This document shows positions 41,191 through 51,515 of a stretch of 64,000 bases of DNA, one piece after another. Position numbers and translations under genes: made by a program. The notes below the pieces were generated by a model that was not told the origin of the DNA, did not search any database, and saw only the letters and a list, made by a program, of their open reading frames with translations. The DNA comes from Papilionanthe hookeriana x Papilionanthe teres (lineage: Eukaryota > Streptophyta > Magnoliopsida > Asparagales > Orchidaceae): assembly GCA_022702705.1 (NCBI GenBank), contig CM040429.1, positions 5,386,073 to 5,450,072 of the forward strand, read 5' to 3'. Each line of letters begins with the position of its first letter. The stretch's first letter is position 1.

Positions 41191-41655
41191 ATGGCTTTCA
41201 AACACATCTCTTTTATCTTCTTCGTCTCACTCTTCTTGGCCAGCGGTGGAACCCTCACCCTCGCCTCCCGCCGTTTGGTCGACATCCCGGAGGTGAAGCT
41301 TCCTCCTCTGCCAAAACTCGCATTCCCTCCACTCCCACACGCATGGTCGCCGCTGCCCAATAATCCGAGCTGGTCGAAGCCGGCGCTTCCGCCGGTGATC
41401 CCTGGCTTATCGATTCCTCCGACTTCTTTTCCATTTTTGCCACCGAAGTGGCGGCCACTGCCAAACCTGGACGTGCCGTTTCCAAAAGCAATTCCACCGG
41501 CGAACGCCCTAGTGCCGGCCGTCCCTAATCCTTTCAAATTTTCGCCGCTGGCAACTAAATCATCGTCAGCGTCTCCCCCGTCGCCGCTCTTTCCAGAACC
41601 ACTCCCTTCAGCCGTTCCAGCTTTTCCTCCGGCCATAATAGATGAGCTAGAATAG
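41191..41655 (+). CDS. Small secreted proline-rich protein
   Basis: This intronless frame encodes 154 aa. Residues 1 to about 25 (MAFKHISFIFFVSLFLASGG onward) form a clear signal peptide: a short basic start, a hydrophobic core, then small residues. The mature part is rich in proline, in short blocks such as LPPLPK, FPPLPH, SPLPN, LPPVIPGLSIPP and FPFLPPK, with few cysteines, and ends IIDELE. This points to a small proline-rich cell wall or apoplast protein. It lacks the long SPPPP extensin repeats and the YK repeats of classic structural proteins. The exact family is not recognised. The start is supported by the TATA-like motif, the leader and the signal peptide. GC content is well above the surrounding DNA. 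A glycine-rich open frame on the opposite strand is a mirror of the proline codons. Confidence 0.85.
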   Translation: MAFKHISFIFFVSLFLASGGTLTLASRRLVDIPEVKLPPLPKLAFPPLPHAWSPLPNNPSWSKPALPPVIPGLSIPPTSFPFLPPKWRPLPNLDVPFPKAIPPANALVPAVPNPFKFSPLATKSSSASPPSPLFPEPLPSAVPAFPPAIIDELE

Positions 41656-41661
41656 AAATTT

Positions 41662-41664
<3 letters not shown>

Positions 41665-41704
<40 letters not shown>
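41665..41704. repeat. (CT)n microsatellite in the 3' UTR
   Basis: About 20 uninterrupted CT units begin roughly 10 bp after the stop codon of the proline-rich protein gene, so they are likely transcribed. Confidence 0.9.
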
Positions 41705-41708
<4 letters not shown>

Positions 41709-42691
41709 TATTATTTTGATAATTTGGATCATTTTATTATATATGGTATAGTTGTATGTGTTGTATTGAAAATCTATCTTTGTATACACTTATTACTCAT
41801 ATTTATAGAAATTTAATAAACCATGTTTGTTTTTTGTCTATTTCTTACCATTATTTCATAAAATGTTTTCCTGTTTATTTAGGGGAGAAGACAATGATTA
41901 TATTATATTTTTGACCCAGTTAAGAAAGGGTCTGTATGAGAATATTTTAAGTATTTTATATGTATGTATTTATCGTCTTGCTGGTGTTTGGTTCGGCCGA
42001 CTAACGTTTAGTTGGCTTGAGGTTCGCTTGGTTGACTAAACTTGGTCAGTATGACTCATTCAGCGGATCCAACTTGGTTGATTATCCTTGATCCTTGTAA
42101 ATATTGAGCTTGTTATACTAAATGGAATTTGATCTTCATTTAGATTGACTCTACTAGGGGTTTGTGACTCTACTAGGTGGTAGATTACCGCGTCAAATCG
42201 ACTTTTTTACAGCAGTGGGCTTCAAATGTTCTTTCATCTAGTCTTCGATCAAATAACTCGTGTTTGAATCATTCGATCATCTTCTTTTTTGCCTCGTGGT
42301 TCAGTTAGTTTTGGCTTGGTTGGCCTGGCTAACTCGGTCAGGTGACTCTCACGATCTCCTTACAGTGGTGCCACCTTCTTCGCACTCTTCTCCTTTGAAT
42401 CAGACCGTTATATCTTCTCAAGATCACCGCAAATATAATTTTTATGTCCAGTAGATAATTGCATAATTCTATAGAAAATGTTATAATCAAGAAAAATAAA
42501 TGAATTTTGGAATATTATTTTATGATTTCTTCATCAAATAGATATACTTTAGCTCTGGAGCTCAAGAATCTTAAATATGTATTTAGAATTTTTCAAATAT
42601 GAGGTGGTTTTGCATTAAATCACTATAATGATGGTTTCTTCTAGTTAATGTTGGAATTAATGATGATTAGGTGCTTAAAAGGCTCAATTTA
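41705..42691. other. 3' flank and intergenic DNA
   Basis: Probable 3' untranslated region to about 41820 (ATTTAATAAACC near 41811 is a possible polyadenylation signal), then intergenic DNA. A GC-richer patch at 41980-42420 carries repeated TTGGTTGACT and GGTCAG words and may be an old repeat. Confidence 0.4.
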
Positions 42692-42870
42692 GGGTTCGTT
42701 TGGAGCAGCTTATTTGGTGCGCTAGCTTTTTGAAAACGCACCTGCCTATGTGCGGTGGAAACTTTCTGTCTGCAGTTTGACTTTTTCAAATAAATAAAAA
42801 TTTGTAATAACAACCGTACCTAACTTATCAGCAGATTATTCAATAAACTGCAGCTGCCCCAAACAAACCC
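42692..42870. mobile_element. Tourist-like MITE, 179 bp
   Basis: The terminal inverted repeats are GGGTTCGTTTGGAGCAGCT at the left and, on the opposite strand, GGGTTTGTTTGGGGCAGCTG at the right. The 3 bp TTA duplication is at 42689..42691 and 42871..42873. A TTA duplication with short TIRs fits the PIF/Harbinger (Tourist) type. Related ends occur near 52335 and 57648. Confidence 0.85.
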
Positions 42871-42873
42871 TTA

Positions 42874-43108
42874 GTTGGTCTATGATGTTGTTGATACAAT
42901 TATTGAATTGTATGCACTAAAATGGCGTTATTAGAATGAATTCTTCCAAAGGAAAATATTTTTCTTAGAAAATAGTTTTGAGTCGCTTAAAGTCATTCGA
43001 TTGGTTTGGAACGAGTACTGCAATATATGCTAAATTAATAAGAAGTTATATTGAATTTATATTAAAAACAATTTTCATGATTTTAAAATTCTTCTTAATA
43101 AAAAAATA
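42874..43108. other. AT-rich intergenic DNA
   Basis: Nothing recognised. Confidence 0.35.
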
Positions 43109-43558
43109 GGACATTTACATACATCCCATGTATTTACAAATCTAACACATCAATTTTGATTTTTTATATTTATAGCACACAAATACTTCATCTCATAAAA
43201 ATATAAATAATTTTAATTATAAAAAGCGAAATGCATTAATTTTGATTTTTTACATTTTTACCATTCAAAATATTTCATATCTCAAAAATATAAATATTTT
43301 AATTATAAAAAGTGAAATAAGCATACATAAGATGAAGCAGAAGGCCTGATCCAGTTCGGTCCATATGGGCCTCTTTTTAGTCCAATTCATAAAGACATTT
43401 TGTCCACATATTTAGAGAACACAATAATGTGACGTGCAAATGGGCTGAAGATTTTTAGAAGTGTTGTAAAACGTAATCAAGAAGTATATTATAATGTAAA
43501 AAACTGTAGTGTTAAGTGTTGGAGATGTAAATAGAGAGGGATCTATGTAAAGTTTCCT
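43109..43558. mobile_element. MITE family 1 copy with expanded middle
   Basis: It opens GGACATTTACATACATCCC and ends GGAGATGTAAATAGAGAG with ATCTATGTAAAGTTTCC. The middle carries a tandem duplication of about 80 bp (the ATATAAATAATTTTAATTATAAAAAG block near 43200 and 43283) plus unrelated DNA, making it about twice the usual size. Confidence 0.6.
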
Positions 43559-46500
43559 TTCTATTGTTATCAATCACCGGTCACTTGTTGCTCGTTAAGA
43601 GTTGTTCAATGGGCACAAAATACCATTTTGAAGGCATTGCTGTCATAAACATAATGGAGTTGACGAATTTAAATTTTGATGATTGGTGTCCATAACAAAA
43701 TAATGGGCAGCATAAAAATCCAATTTAAGTTCAATGATGGTTATAAATGAAAAATATAATCTTGGCATTAACATGTTCTCCTCAAGACTAAATAGCCTCT
43801 CAATTGCATGTGAAAGAATTGGAAGCTGGAGACAAATAATGTTAAGCGTAAGTAAGCCAAGCCGACTCAAACTCTACTCATCATCGGCCATGCACTCAAG
43901 TCCAAGCTCAAGCTCACTAAACAAGCTCAGGTTCAAGTTTATTTAGGCTCAGCTCATCAGCTCTCAAGCTGGCTCAATCGATGGTTATGCCGAAACCTTC
44001 TTCGGTGAGCTATTGTGACACTCCTCAAGCCATCAATGTCTTCTCCAGTGAGCTCTCTTGATAATTTAATTTTCTAGCTCGAAATCATTAATTGTCATCA
44101 TTACGAGCCAAACTTGAGCTCTCGCTCTCATTTTAAGGTCAAGTTAGGCATGAATCAAGCTTAACTCAACTCAGTACACCGCTAGATACAAGCCATTTCC
44201 TGCTTCTGAAGTAACCAGAGCGTGGAGGGGGCCATCACACTCCACAAAAGGAAACCATAGTGGCAGCACAGAGCAAGGGTCAGAGCTCCAGCCGTCACCC
44301 ACTGCGCAAAGCAGCGCTCCAGCTGCAGAAACGCTGCAAGCCACCCATTTCCCCCTCCCTGCTCTCCAATTTCCAATGTGATTCACAAAATTAAATAAAT
44401 TAAGAAATGAGTTCTGCTAGTTAATAAAACATTATAATCGTACGAGCTAATGTAGACGACAATTTCGCCACAGGCGGCAAAGAAGAAATGATTAGGGTGG
44501 CTTGCAGTGGCGAAGTTACAGGCAGCCTTTATTCTTGAGCTTGTACCTACCAACAAACAAGGCACGTTTATGGCCTTGTGTTGGTACTTGCAGAATTTAC
44601 TAGAGAATTGATGGTATTGAGATGATATTAACCACCTCAGGATATACGACATGTTTTCCACAGTACTACTCAAATATCACTAAATGTTCACCTATGAGGA
44701 GGGTGGGGGGCAGAAGCAAGGATGACCCCCATAATGTCTGTTCATTATTGATGGGCTGAGCAATTTTGTTTTGGAGTGTGGATGATAGAAGATGTGGACG
44801 AGCCTTTTATGATTTGGAATATAACCATTAACATGAGGTCCAGTACTGTTTGGTTGTATGTTATGTAAGAAAATTGGATGGAGCCAAAGGAGTCTAGCCA
44901 TACCTATTATGAGGGAACCCAGAGTTGCCTAATCCTTTCACGCACTTCTTCAGAAATCAAAGATAATAAATAGTGTAGATAAAGAATAAAATACCAATCA
45001 TATCTCATGACCAAGTAAAGATTAAGATGCAAACAAGACGCGTGTATATAAGACTGTCAAAAAAGCTTTTGCAAATAGGTTGTGATGGACTTGTTCAGTA
45101 GATTTGTTCTAATCATATATTATGCGAGTCTAAGCATTAATAAATTTTTTAAACTCAAATTATAATTCAGCCGATCATTTATAATCTTTTGTTTGATCGT
45201 GTAACTCATTTTAACTCGAAATAAGAAAATTATATATATTATTTATACAATCATATTATACATTTTATATCTAAATTTTAATCACAAATCATGTGATTCT
45301 ATATAATTTATTGTATAGAAATAATGTAGGTTACGTCCAACATCTATTTTTCAAATTAATTTACACAATCCAATTTCGAGCAGAACACTAATAAATATAA
45401 ACCAAAATAATATTATGAGTCTGTTGTAAGTCCCCTTAGGTAGGGAGTTAGAATTTACCGCTGGCCACGGTCAAATTATGGAGGGTGGCAGTCAAATAAT
45501 TAGACACATTAGAGGTAGCTAAGGCCTCGTATAATAGGCTCTAATCATTCTTTATGTCTGAGTAATATCTGTTTGAAGAAACAATTATGAAATCGTTGAA
45601 GAAATTGTTCAAAAAATTGCATTGATAATTACAAAAAAAAAAAAAAAAAAAATCTTTTTTTGAAAAAGTCATACCATAGTTTTCTAGGCCTCGCCAAACC
45701 ATACCCTATAGATGTTATATATACTGATATAACATCTTATTGGCTAAATATATCAAAATATATGCATATAAAATATGTTTCGCTTTAAGTAAATTAATAT
45801 TGTTGACATCTAGATATTATTTAAAACATTAGACAATAGATATGCAAATAAACAATACTTAACAAAGATATATATGCGACTCCTCCGTAACCTCCGTTTA
45901 ATTAATATCAAATATCACCAAAATTAGAACTTAAATAACATTTTTAGAATTAAAAAATGTCATTAAACTAGCTCTGTCAATGAATTCCTAATCTCTGTTT
46001 ACTTATCCACCATTAAAAAATAAACCATTCTCGGGACCACAAGATTCTCCACAAGGAGAAATGTCCAAACCCAGACATTTTTGGGGGCCACATGTGCTTC
46101 AATTCTCCTGTCGATTATCATTACAACACGACAAATTTTTTATGTGCACCTCTTATCTATAAATGATTTTTCTTTTTTAATTGTCCTACACTTAACTCGG
46201 GGGGTTAAGCTAAGGCAGGACATAAATTTTTTATTATTATTATTTTTAAAGATTAAAATTATCGTCCTCTCATGCTTTGATTGATGCTACCAAGTTCTAA
46301 AGTTGCAAAAATTGCATCAATGTTTCGTATAGTATTAAAGTGCTTCCATCACGGAATCATCCTCTACTTTCTTTCTGGTAAATAGAATAACGAAGTCTTC
46401 CTACACAGCCCGATGTAACACCTACGCAAAAGCACATGGAAAACAGTGGAAGCTCAATTCGAGGACATGCAACGGTCGTCTGCGGATGATTATGGCAATT

Positions 46501-46814
46501 TAAATCAAAGAGGAAAAAAAATGCAATAATGAAACCTTTCAAAGGCTCGTTCGAGAGAAACATGATAAACGCTAGAAGTAAAAACTAGCCAAAGTAAACT
46601 AAGCGGCAAAAGATGAAACTCTCGGAACATAAGAAGAACAGGGCATGCTGCAAAACTGAAGATAACCGCAAAAAACTTCCCAAGAAGGACTAGTATTTAC
46701 AAGAAAATAAAAGAAAAAAAAAGATAAGCTAGAAAACAAATGGATGCAAACAAACTAAAAGTCAGAGTTGATTTCATTCTTTTTTTTTTCTGGTGCGGGG
46801 ATTCACTTACCTAA
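43559..46814. other. Intergenic DNA, mostly unassigned
   Basis: A repeat of AAGCTCAAGCTC and CTCAGCTCATC words spans about 43850-44170. A GC-richer patch at 44190-44370 has overlapping minus-strand open frames (71 and 64 codons) without recognisable homology. 45050-45110 begins ACTGTCAAAAAAGCTTTT, like the right end of the hAT-like element at 40157..40847. An A run lies at about 45630-45650. The stretch 46560-46814 is probably the 3' flank of the serine-rich gene. No gene is supported. Confidence 0.4.
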
Positions 46815-48062
46815 TCAATTCCTCAGTTCAGATTTTACGTACTTCGTTTTGGCGACGCCAGTAATTTTGATGGCGCCGTGCTTCGCAGCGGACGAGCCCT
46901 TATCCTTCTTATGGGGAGCAAAGAGCTGACCAAAGTCGAAGACAGACATGGACTTAGCGGAACTGCGGAGAGTGCACAGAGGGACATTGAGGACCGGCGT
47001 AACCATGACGTTGGAGGAGTATGATCGCTCCATTCCACGCAGCCGAGGTCTGTGCGCTCCGATATTGAACGTGCTTGGACTGCTCGAGCTTCTCTCCAAT
47101 CCCTGGAAAATGACTTTTCCAGATGCATTAAGCCGCGGGCTGTCTACTGATGAGCCCCGTGGTGGCGGAAGATCGCATGGCTCGCGAGGACGCCTTATAG
47201 GGCTCCGGCCAACTCTCACTGTGACGGGGCCTACAATGGATGCTTCCGGAACCAACGCGGTCTTGTTGCTATCCGCGGGTAATGATGGAGGCCGACGGTT
47301 CTTCAGCGATCTAGCATTTGCAACCCTAATAAATCTAGGCGGATTATGGCGCGGCGAGATGGGCGCCGGATTAATTTTCTCCGAATCAAGGGACAAACGT
47401 GGTAGATCCTCAGTGTCGGCACCAGAGGACGATGAAGACGATAGAGAGACGCGAGCTGAAATGGATGCCGACTCCGAATCGTAGTCTCGGAGTAGTGGAA
47501 TATTAAGTGGGGGATCGATCGAGGAAAACCTAGGGTTTCTTTGAAGAACAAATTTCAGAGATTTGCTGTTGGAGCCCTTGGAAGTTGCGGATGAGGAATT
47601 CGAACGCTCAGCTTTTGAGCTCTGCGCTTTTTTCAAGCCAATCAATTCCTTCCACCGGCTCGAACACCTTGGCGCCTTGGGTGAAAACGCATAAGAATCA
47701 GGTCCCCTGGTCTCCACCCCGCGCCACAGATTTATCGGCACCTGTGAACTGACCACCGCAGAGCTCCCCTTCGCTGGCCGCATTGGCGGCAGCTGGAGAG
47801 GAATCAGCTTCCCGTCGGAAAAGAGTTCGTCAGCTGGAAGCATCTTTACGGGATCGTCGAGTCGGAATTCAAAATCGACAAAATCCTTCACAGATCCTTC
47901 TAGATCCAACTTCTCGCCGTCGTTCCCGCCTGCATCATCCGCGAAGTCGCGGCTGAATGAGATCCTAGGGCTGAGCCAGCCGGGGGCAGGATAAGAAAGT
48001 GTACAGTCAATAAAATTCTCCGGCGACACACCGACATTGTTGATGCATGCCGAAGCACTCAT
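46815..48062 (-). CDS. Serine-rich plant protein of unknown function, 415 aa
   Basis: This single-exon frame starts MSASACINNVGVSPENFIDC. Visible features: a conserved-looking N-terminus with PGWLSPRISFSRDF (27-40), an acidic FVDFEFRLDDPV then MLPADELFSDGKLIPLQLPP (74-93), a basic CSSRWKELIGLKK (133-145), SKSLKFVLQR (166-175), a serine run (208-213), several RSPIRRP and SYSS-type stretches, and a basic C-terminus (KHGAIKITGVAKTKYVK). There is no signal peptide or membrane segment. The layout (ADELFSDGKLIPL followed by a W-containing basic motif in a Ser-rich, largely disordered chain) resembles an uncharacterised plant serine-rich family; the general pattern is also shared by MAKR and DUF1645 proteins. 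I cannot assign a function. A TATA box upstream and high GC against its surroundings support a real gene. The opposite-strand frame at 46948..47484 is a shadow. Confidence 0.88.
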   Translation of the reverse strand: MSASACINNVGVSPENFIDCTLSYPAPGWLSPRISFSRDFADDAGGNDGEKLDLEGSVKDFVDFEFRLDDPVKMLPADELFSDGKLIPLQLPPMRPAKGSSAVVSSQVPINLWRGVETRGPDSYAFSPKAPRCSSRWKELIGLKKAQSSKAERSNSSSATSKGSNSKSLKFVLQRNPRFSSIDPPLNIPLLRDYDSESASISARVSLSSSSSSGADTEDLPRLSLDSEKINPAPISPRHNPPRFIRVANARSLKNRRPPSLPADSNKTALVPEASIVGPVTVRVGRSPIRRPREPCDLPPPRGSSVDSPRLNASGKVIFQGLERSSSSPSTFNIGAHRPRLRGMERSYSSNVMVTPVLNVPLCTLRSSAKSMSVFDFGQLFAPHKKDKGSSAAKHGAIKITGVAKTKYVKSELRN

Positions 48063-48194
48063 TGAACATCAATCGGAAGCTGATGAAAGACTCCCGCCGG
48101 ATTGATATCGCGATCAAGAAGCTGAGTTTGGAAGAGAGAAGTGAGAGCGCAGGAGCACCAAGAGATGTGGTAATTCGCCGCCGGGCGGATCGTT

Positions 48195-48202
48195 TATATA
48201 GT
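48195..48202 (-). promoter_or_regulatory. TATA box of the serine-rich protein gene
   Basis: The minus strand reads ACTATATAAACG, a strong plant TATA box about 130 bp upstream of the ATG at 48062. This fits a 5' leader of about 100 bp. Confidence 0.75.
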
Positions 48203-48570
48203 GCCGGATTCTTCAAGGTGCCGGTCGCACCCATCGTATGAGAACCGCACTTTTCACTGCAACGGTTTGGAGCTTGCATACAATATCCCGCACGTGACAA
48301 CTCATCTAGTAAATTAAAATTGGGGTTAATTACTCTAATAAAAATTTGATTATACTGCTAAATTTATTTTTAAATTTTTTTTAATATATATGTAACATAA
48401 AGAAAAATTAATAAATCATTAGATTTCATTATTTTAAAATATGTTGTGATCTTTGATGGGTGCAAGACAATTTGCTAGAGTAGAATTGCTAATTAATATC
48501 AAAGTATTGCACGAAAATTTAATATACACTCAGATAATACAAAATGATGGCAAGTTACAACGTCATTGAG
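48203..48570. other. Upstream flank of the serine-rich gene
   Basis: Proximal promoter DNA with GGGTGCGACCGGCACC-type GC-rich text to about 48300, then AT-rich sequence. No specific factor site was assigned. Confidence 0.35.
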
Positions 48571-48579
48571 TGGAAGGAC

Positions 48580-49255
48580 TTGTGGCCACGCGGTAAGAAG
48601 CGATTGCAAGAATGAGCGATAGTTGGGGCTTCAATGCAGTCTTAGGAGTCGACATAATGTCTTTGATGATGGTGTTACTCTGCAGACTGCTTCGTACTGT
48701 ACTTCGTCACAAATAGTAGGCGGCGGTGCTCGGCAAGTGGTGGTCAACGGTGGTTGGCGGCAATAGAGAGCTACAAAAGCAGGAGATGATTACTAAATTC
48801 TCGGTACATAAGTGATGGTGGACTTCAACTCATTTTTCAAACTTATGTCTTCTTCAGGATTCAAACTCCAAGTCCCTCCTCATGAGGAGGCAAGCTCTAC
48901 TTATATAGTCCATGTAGCATTTAAGGAAGAATCTGAACAACTGATCGGACGGCCTGAGATTTCCCTGATCAAACGATATTTGTTGGACATTGAGTGTCTT
49001 AATGATGTCTAAATTTAGTGATATTTGGCTCGTTAGATTCATCTCTCAATGAGATGCTCGATTTGACTATAAATTGATAGATTCAAAATTTAGTTGATAT
49101 TTAAAAAAATCGAAAAAATTTATAAAAGTGGTTTAATGACTTGATCAGAGTTTGATTTGGCTCGGATTGGATTGATTTTGGAATTGCTCGGCCCGAGTTG
49201 TCGAGCTGATCAATTTGACTATAAATTTGTAGAAATCAGTATTTTTTATGACTTT
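48580..49255 (-). mobile_element. LTR-like segment, inverted homologue of 58200..58800
   Basis: It is the reverse complement of 58200..58800 with substitutions. The best match is TTGGCTCGTTAGATTCATCT (49024 onwards) against the complement near 58430. A minus-strand TATA (CTATATAAG, about 48898-48908) matches the position of CTATAAATAAAC at 58555. It looks like the U3 and leader part of one LTR family. No coding interior is seen. Confidence 0.6.
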
Positions 49256-49690
49256 TATTTAGAGTTTAATTATTCTCTATTTTAAAAATTATCTTGAAAT
49301 TTATGCCATTTTTTAAGGTTTGTATCGAATGATCGATATCTTTTGATCTCGTAGCAATCTTAAAATTTATCTGAAATTATTTTAAATAGAGTATCCCAAT
49401 AAACTATTTATTTTTGTATATTTCATCATGATTTTTTTTACAATATGAGAATTAATAATTGCTAAATATATTAAGAGTTTGTCTCTTTAAAAAACAATTT
49501 AAAAATTTAATGTTACTTTTTTACAAAGGAGTTTAAATCTTCTTTTTTTTAATAGATAAAATTGCGCTCTTATGTTTTAAATTCACTCGTTTAAATAATG
49601 AAAAAGAACTTTAATTTTGAGGAATTACAAAAATCATATTATAATTTTTCCAATAGTAATGATCGAATAATATTATAAAATTATAAAATT

Positions 49691-49692
<2 letters not shown>

Positions 49693-49761
<69 letters not shown>
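49693..49761. repeat. (TA)n microsatellite
   Basis: About 65 bp of alternating AT/TA, starting ACATACATATATAT. Confidence 0.9.
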
Positions 49762-49765
<4 letters not shown>

Positions 49766-49774
49766 TGTGTGATG

Positions 49775-49910
49775 TGTGCTAGAAGTTTCACAACGGTAGA
49801 GTAATAGAATATTATTTTAGCTGCACGAAGCTTCAACACACACTCAGATGAAAGAAAATAACCAGTAAAGACGCTAGAAGTTTTTACGTGAAAAACCTAT
49901 AAAGATAAAA
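49775..49910 (-). mobile_element. LTR 3' part (R/U5-like), inverted homologue of 58900..59030
   Basis: It contains CACACACTCAGATGAAA and GAAGTTTTTACGTGAAAAAC, the complement of TTTTCCACGTAAAAACTTCC at about 58908. The ACGTAAA/TTTACGT element near a gene-like 3' end is common in Ty1/copia LTRs. Together with 48580..49255 it suggests a deleted element with its two LTR remnants facing each other in minus orientation. Confidence 0.5.
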
Positions 49911-49934
49911 ACTATAGGATATAGCCCAGTAATA

Positions 49935-50438
49935 AAAATCTACTCTAAGTTGATGGGTCCTAGTAGCTTGGGATGATAAGTTTTTTGTGCCCCGACCGGA
50001 CTGCCTCTACGTGTTATGAATTACACAACTTTTTTTTTCACTACCCACTTTGAGCTATGTCGTACCTTTTGTCTTTGTTGGTATAATCTCGACGACCCGA
50101 TTATTGATAAGCTGTCTCCCGTTTAGGCTATGATGATTTGTTCACTTCCCGTATGACCCGGATGTGCTGTATCAAGATTCCCCGTCAGGATGATTCGATT
50201 GTTTCGCCAGCTCTGTGTGTTGATGGGTCTGTCACCCATGTGGGACCGTGAGAGACTCGCTCTCCACCTCGTAGCTTAGCTGAAGCTTTGAAAGCATCAG
50301 AGCATTCTCATAAGAAATAACCGTTCTTTGATAGCAATGTACTTGTTGTCACTATACGTGTAAACAAAACTCCTCTGCATCAAGAATATTCTCGAGCAAC
50401 CTCCAAGATGTAATCAAACAAGTGGGATACATCCTCTT
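49935..50438. repeat. Dispersed repeat, copy 1 (pair with 62110..62640)
   Basis: About 480 bp is shared with the right end of the window in the same orientation: TAGTAGCTTGGGATGA, GACGACCCGATTATTGAT, GTGAGAGACTCGCTCTCCAC, CATAAGAAATAACC and AGAATATTCTCGAGCAACC all have counterparts. Type unknown; possibly an LTR or retrotransposon untranslated region. Confidence 0.65.
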
Positions 50439-50684
50439 AGGCATTTACAAAAAGACCACCCAATCCCTATCTTTATATATCTAACACCTAAATATTTCTT
50501 TTTACATTTATGACACCTAATTCTTTTATATTACCAAAAAAAAAAAAACCCCCATTTTAACATTTGAACAGGTGAAATAAATAATTTAATGTATAGGTAA
50601 GGTGTTATATATGTAGAAACTGAAATTGTAGTGTTATATATTTAAATAGAAAAAGATTGAGTGGCATGTATGTAAATCTTTCCC
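50439..50684. mobile_element. MITE family 1 copy
   Basis: It starts AGGCATTTACAAAAAGACC with ATATCTAACACCTAAATAT and ends GAGTGGCATGTATGTAAATC. It abuts the dispersed repeat at its left edge. Confidence 0.72.
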
Positions 50685-51515
50685 AAACAAATAAAATATT
50701 TGTACCGCATGCTCGCTAGATCCGAGGGCATTTTTTTATTTCCTCTTTTATTTTATTTGTTACTATATATTAAATCCTTCACATTACTCCCTGCAAATTG
50801 CAGCCTGCATTCATAATTTCACTTTTTAATTTGTAATCCTTAGAAAAATTGGGCTGGGAAGAGGACAAAGCTCAATAATAAGGTCCTAACGTTAGTTTCT
50901 TAAGGTTTATCAACTGAATTAATTGATATTTAAAGTTAAAAAAATTTCAACCATTAAATTATTATATTTTATTAATTCTTCAAAAATAATATAATTTTGA
51001 TAAATTAAATTATTATATTTAATAAATTGTTAATTGGAGTGTTGCACGCAAAAAATTTAGGCATTAGAGTGAAGACTGATTTTCAGAGAAAATTATGAGT
51101 CATATCAAATATGACAAGTTGAAGATTTAGTTTCCCACCATGAGGTTGTAGGTTCAAATCATACATAGTGCCCTTTGGGCTGAACTGTCCCGAAATAAAA
51201 CAAAAAAAATTTATTTGATATCAATTTGTTATATAGTTGGAGGAGATGTTAATACGACATGAATGAACAAGTTGTTAGAGTGTGTGAATGGTCATTTGTT
51301 GTATTAGTGGATCCATGGATAAGGAAGCTCGAGTACAACTGCTTCATGGAAGGGAGAAAGCGGGAGAAGTTTGATATGAAGAGTGGCACTAATGTTAACT
51401 ATTCGAGCTTATTTACTTATTGAGTGATCATAGGAGTTAATGTCAGTCAATCATTAACGCCAAACGGTGAATAAGTGTGGTTGTCGAAATTAACCGATAA
51501 CAAGAGTAACAACTC
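50685..51515. other. Intergenic DNA with a possible SINE remnant
   Basis: Mostly AT-rich. At about 51095-51190, TGACAAGTTGA (A-box-like) followed by GAGGTTGTAGGTTCAAATCA (B-box-like GGTTCAAATC) suggests a tRNA-derived SINE or tRNA relic. A folded tRNA cannot be drawn. Confidence 0.35.

Noticed and set aside
41163..41636. 157 aa glycine-rich open frame on the minus strand
   Set aside because: It is the antisense mirror of the proline codons of the signal-peptide protein on the + strand, with no signal peptide or promoter of its own.
44171..44386. 71 aa minus-strand frame in a GC-richer patch
   Set aside because: No recognisable domain, a second overlapping frame of similar length, and no promoter or conserved signal.
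46948..47484. 178 aa open frame on the + strand inside the serine-rich gene
   Set aside because: It is a shadow of the 415 aa minus-strand gene, which has a TATA box and plausible composition. The shadow shows no motif.
51090..51190. Possible tRNA gene
   Set aside because: A- and B-box-like words are present but no cloverleaf with a matching acceptor stem can be drawn; at most a SINE or tRNA relic.
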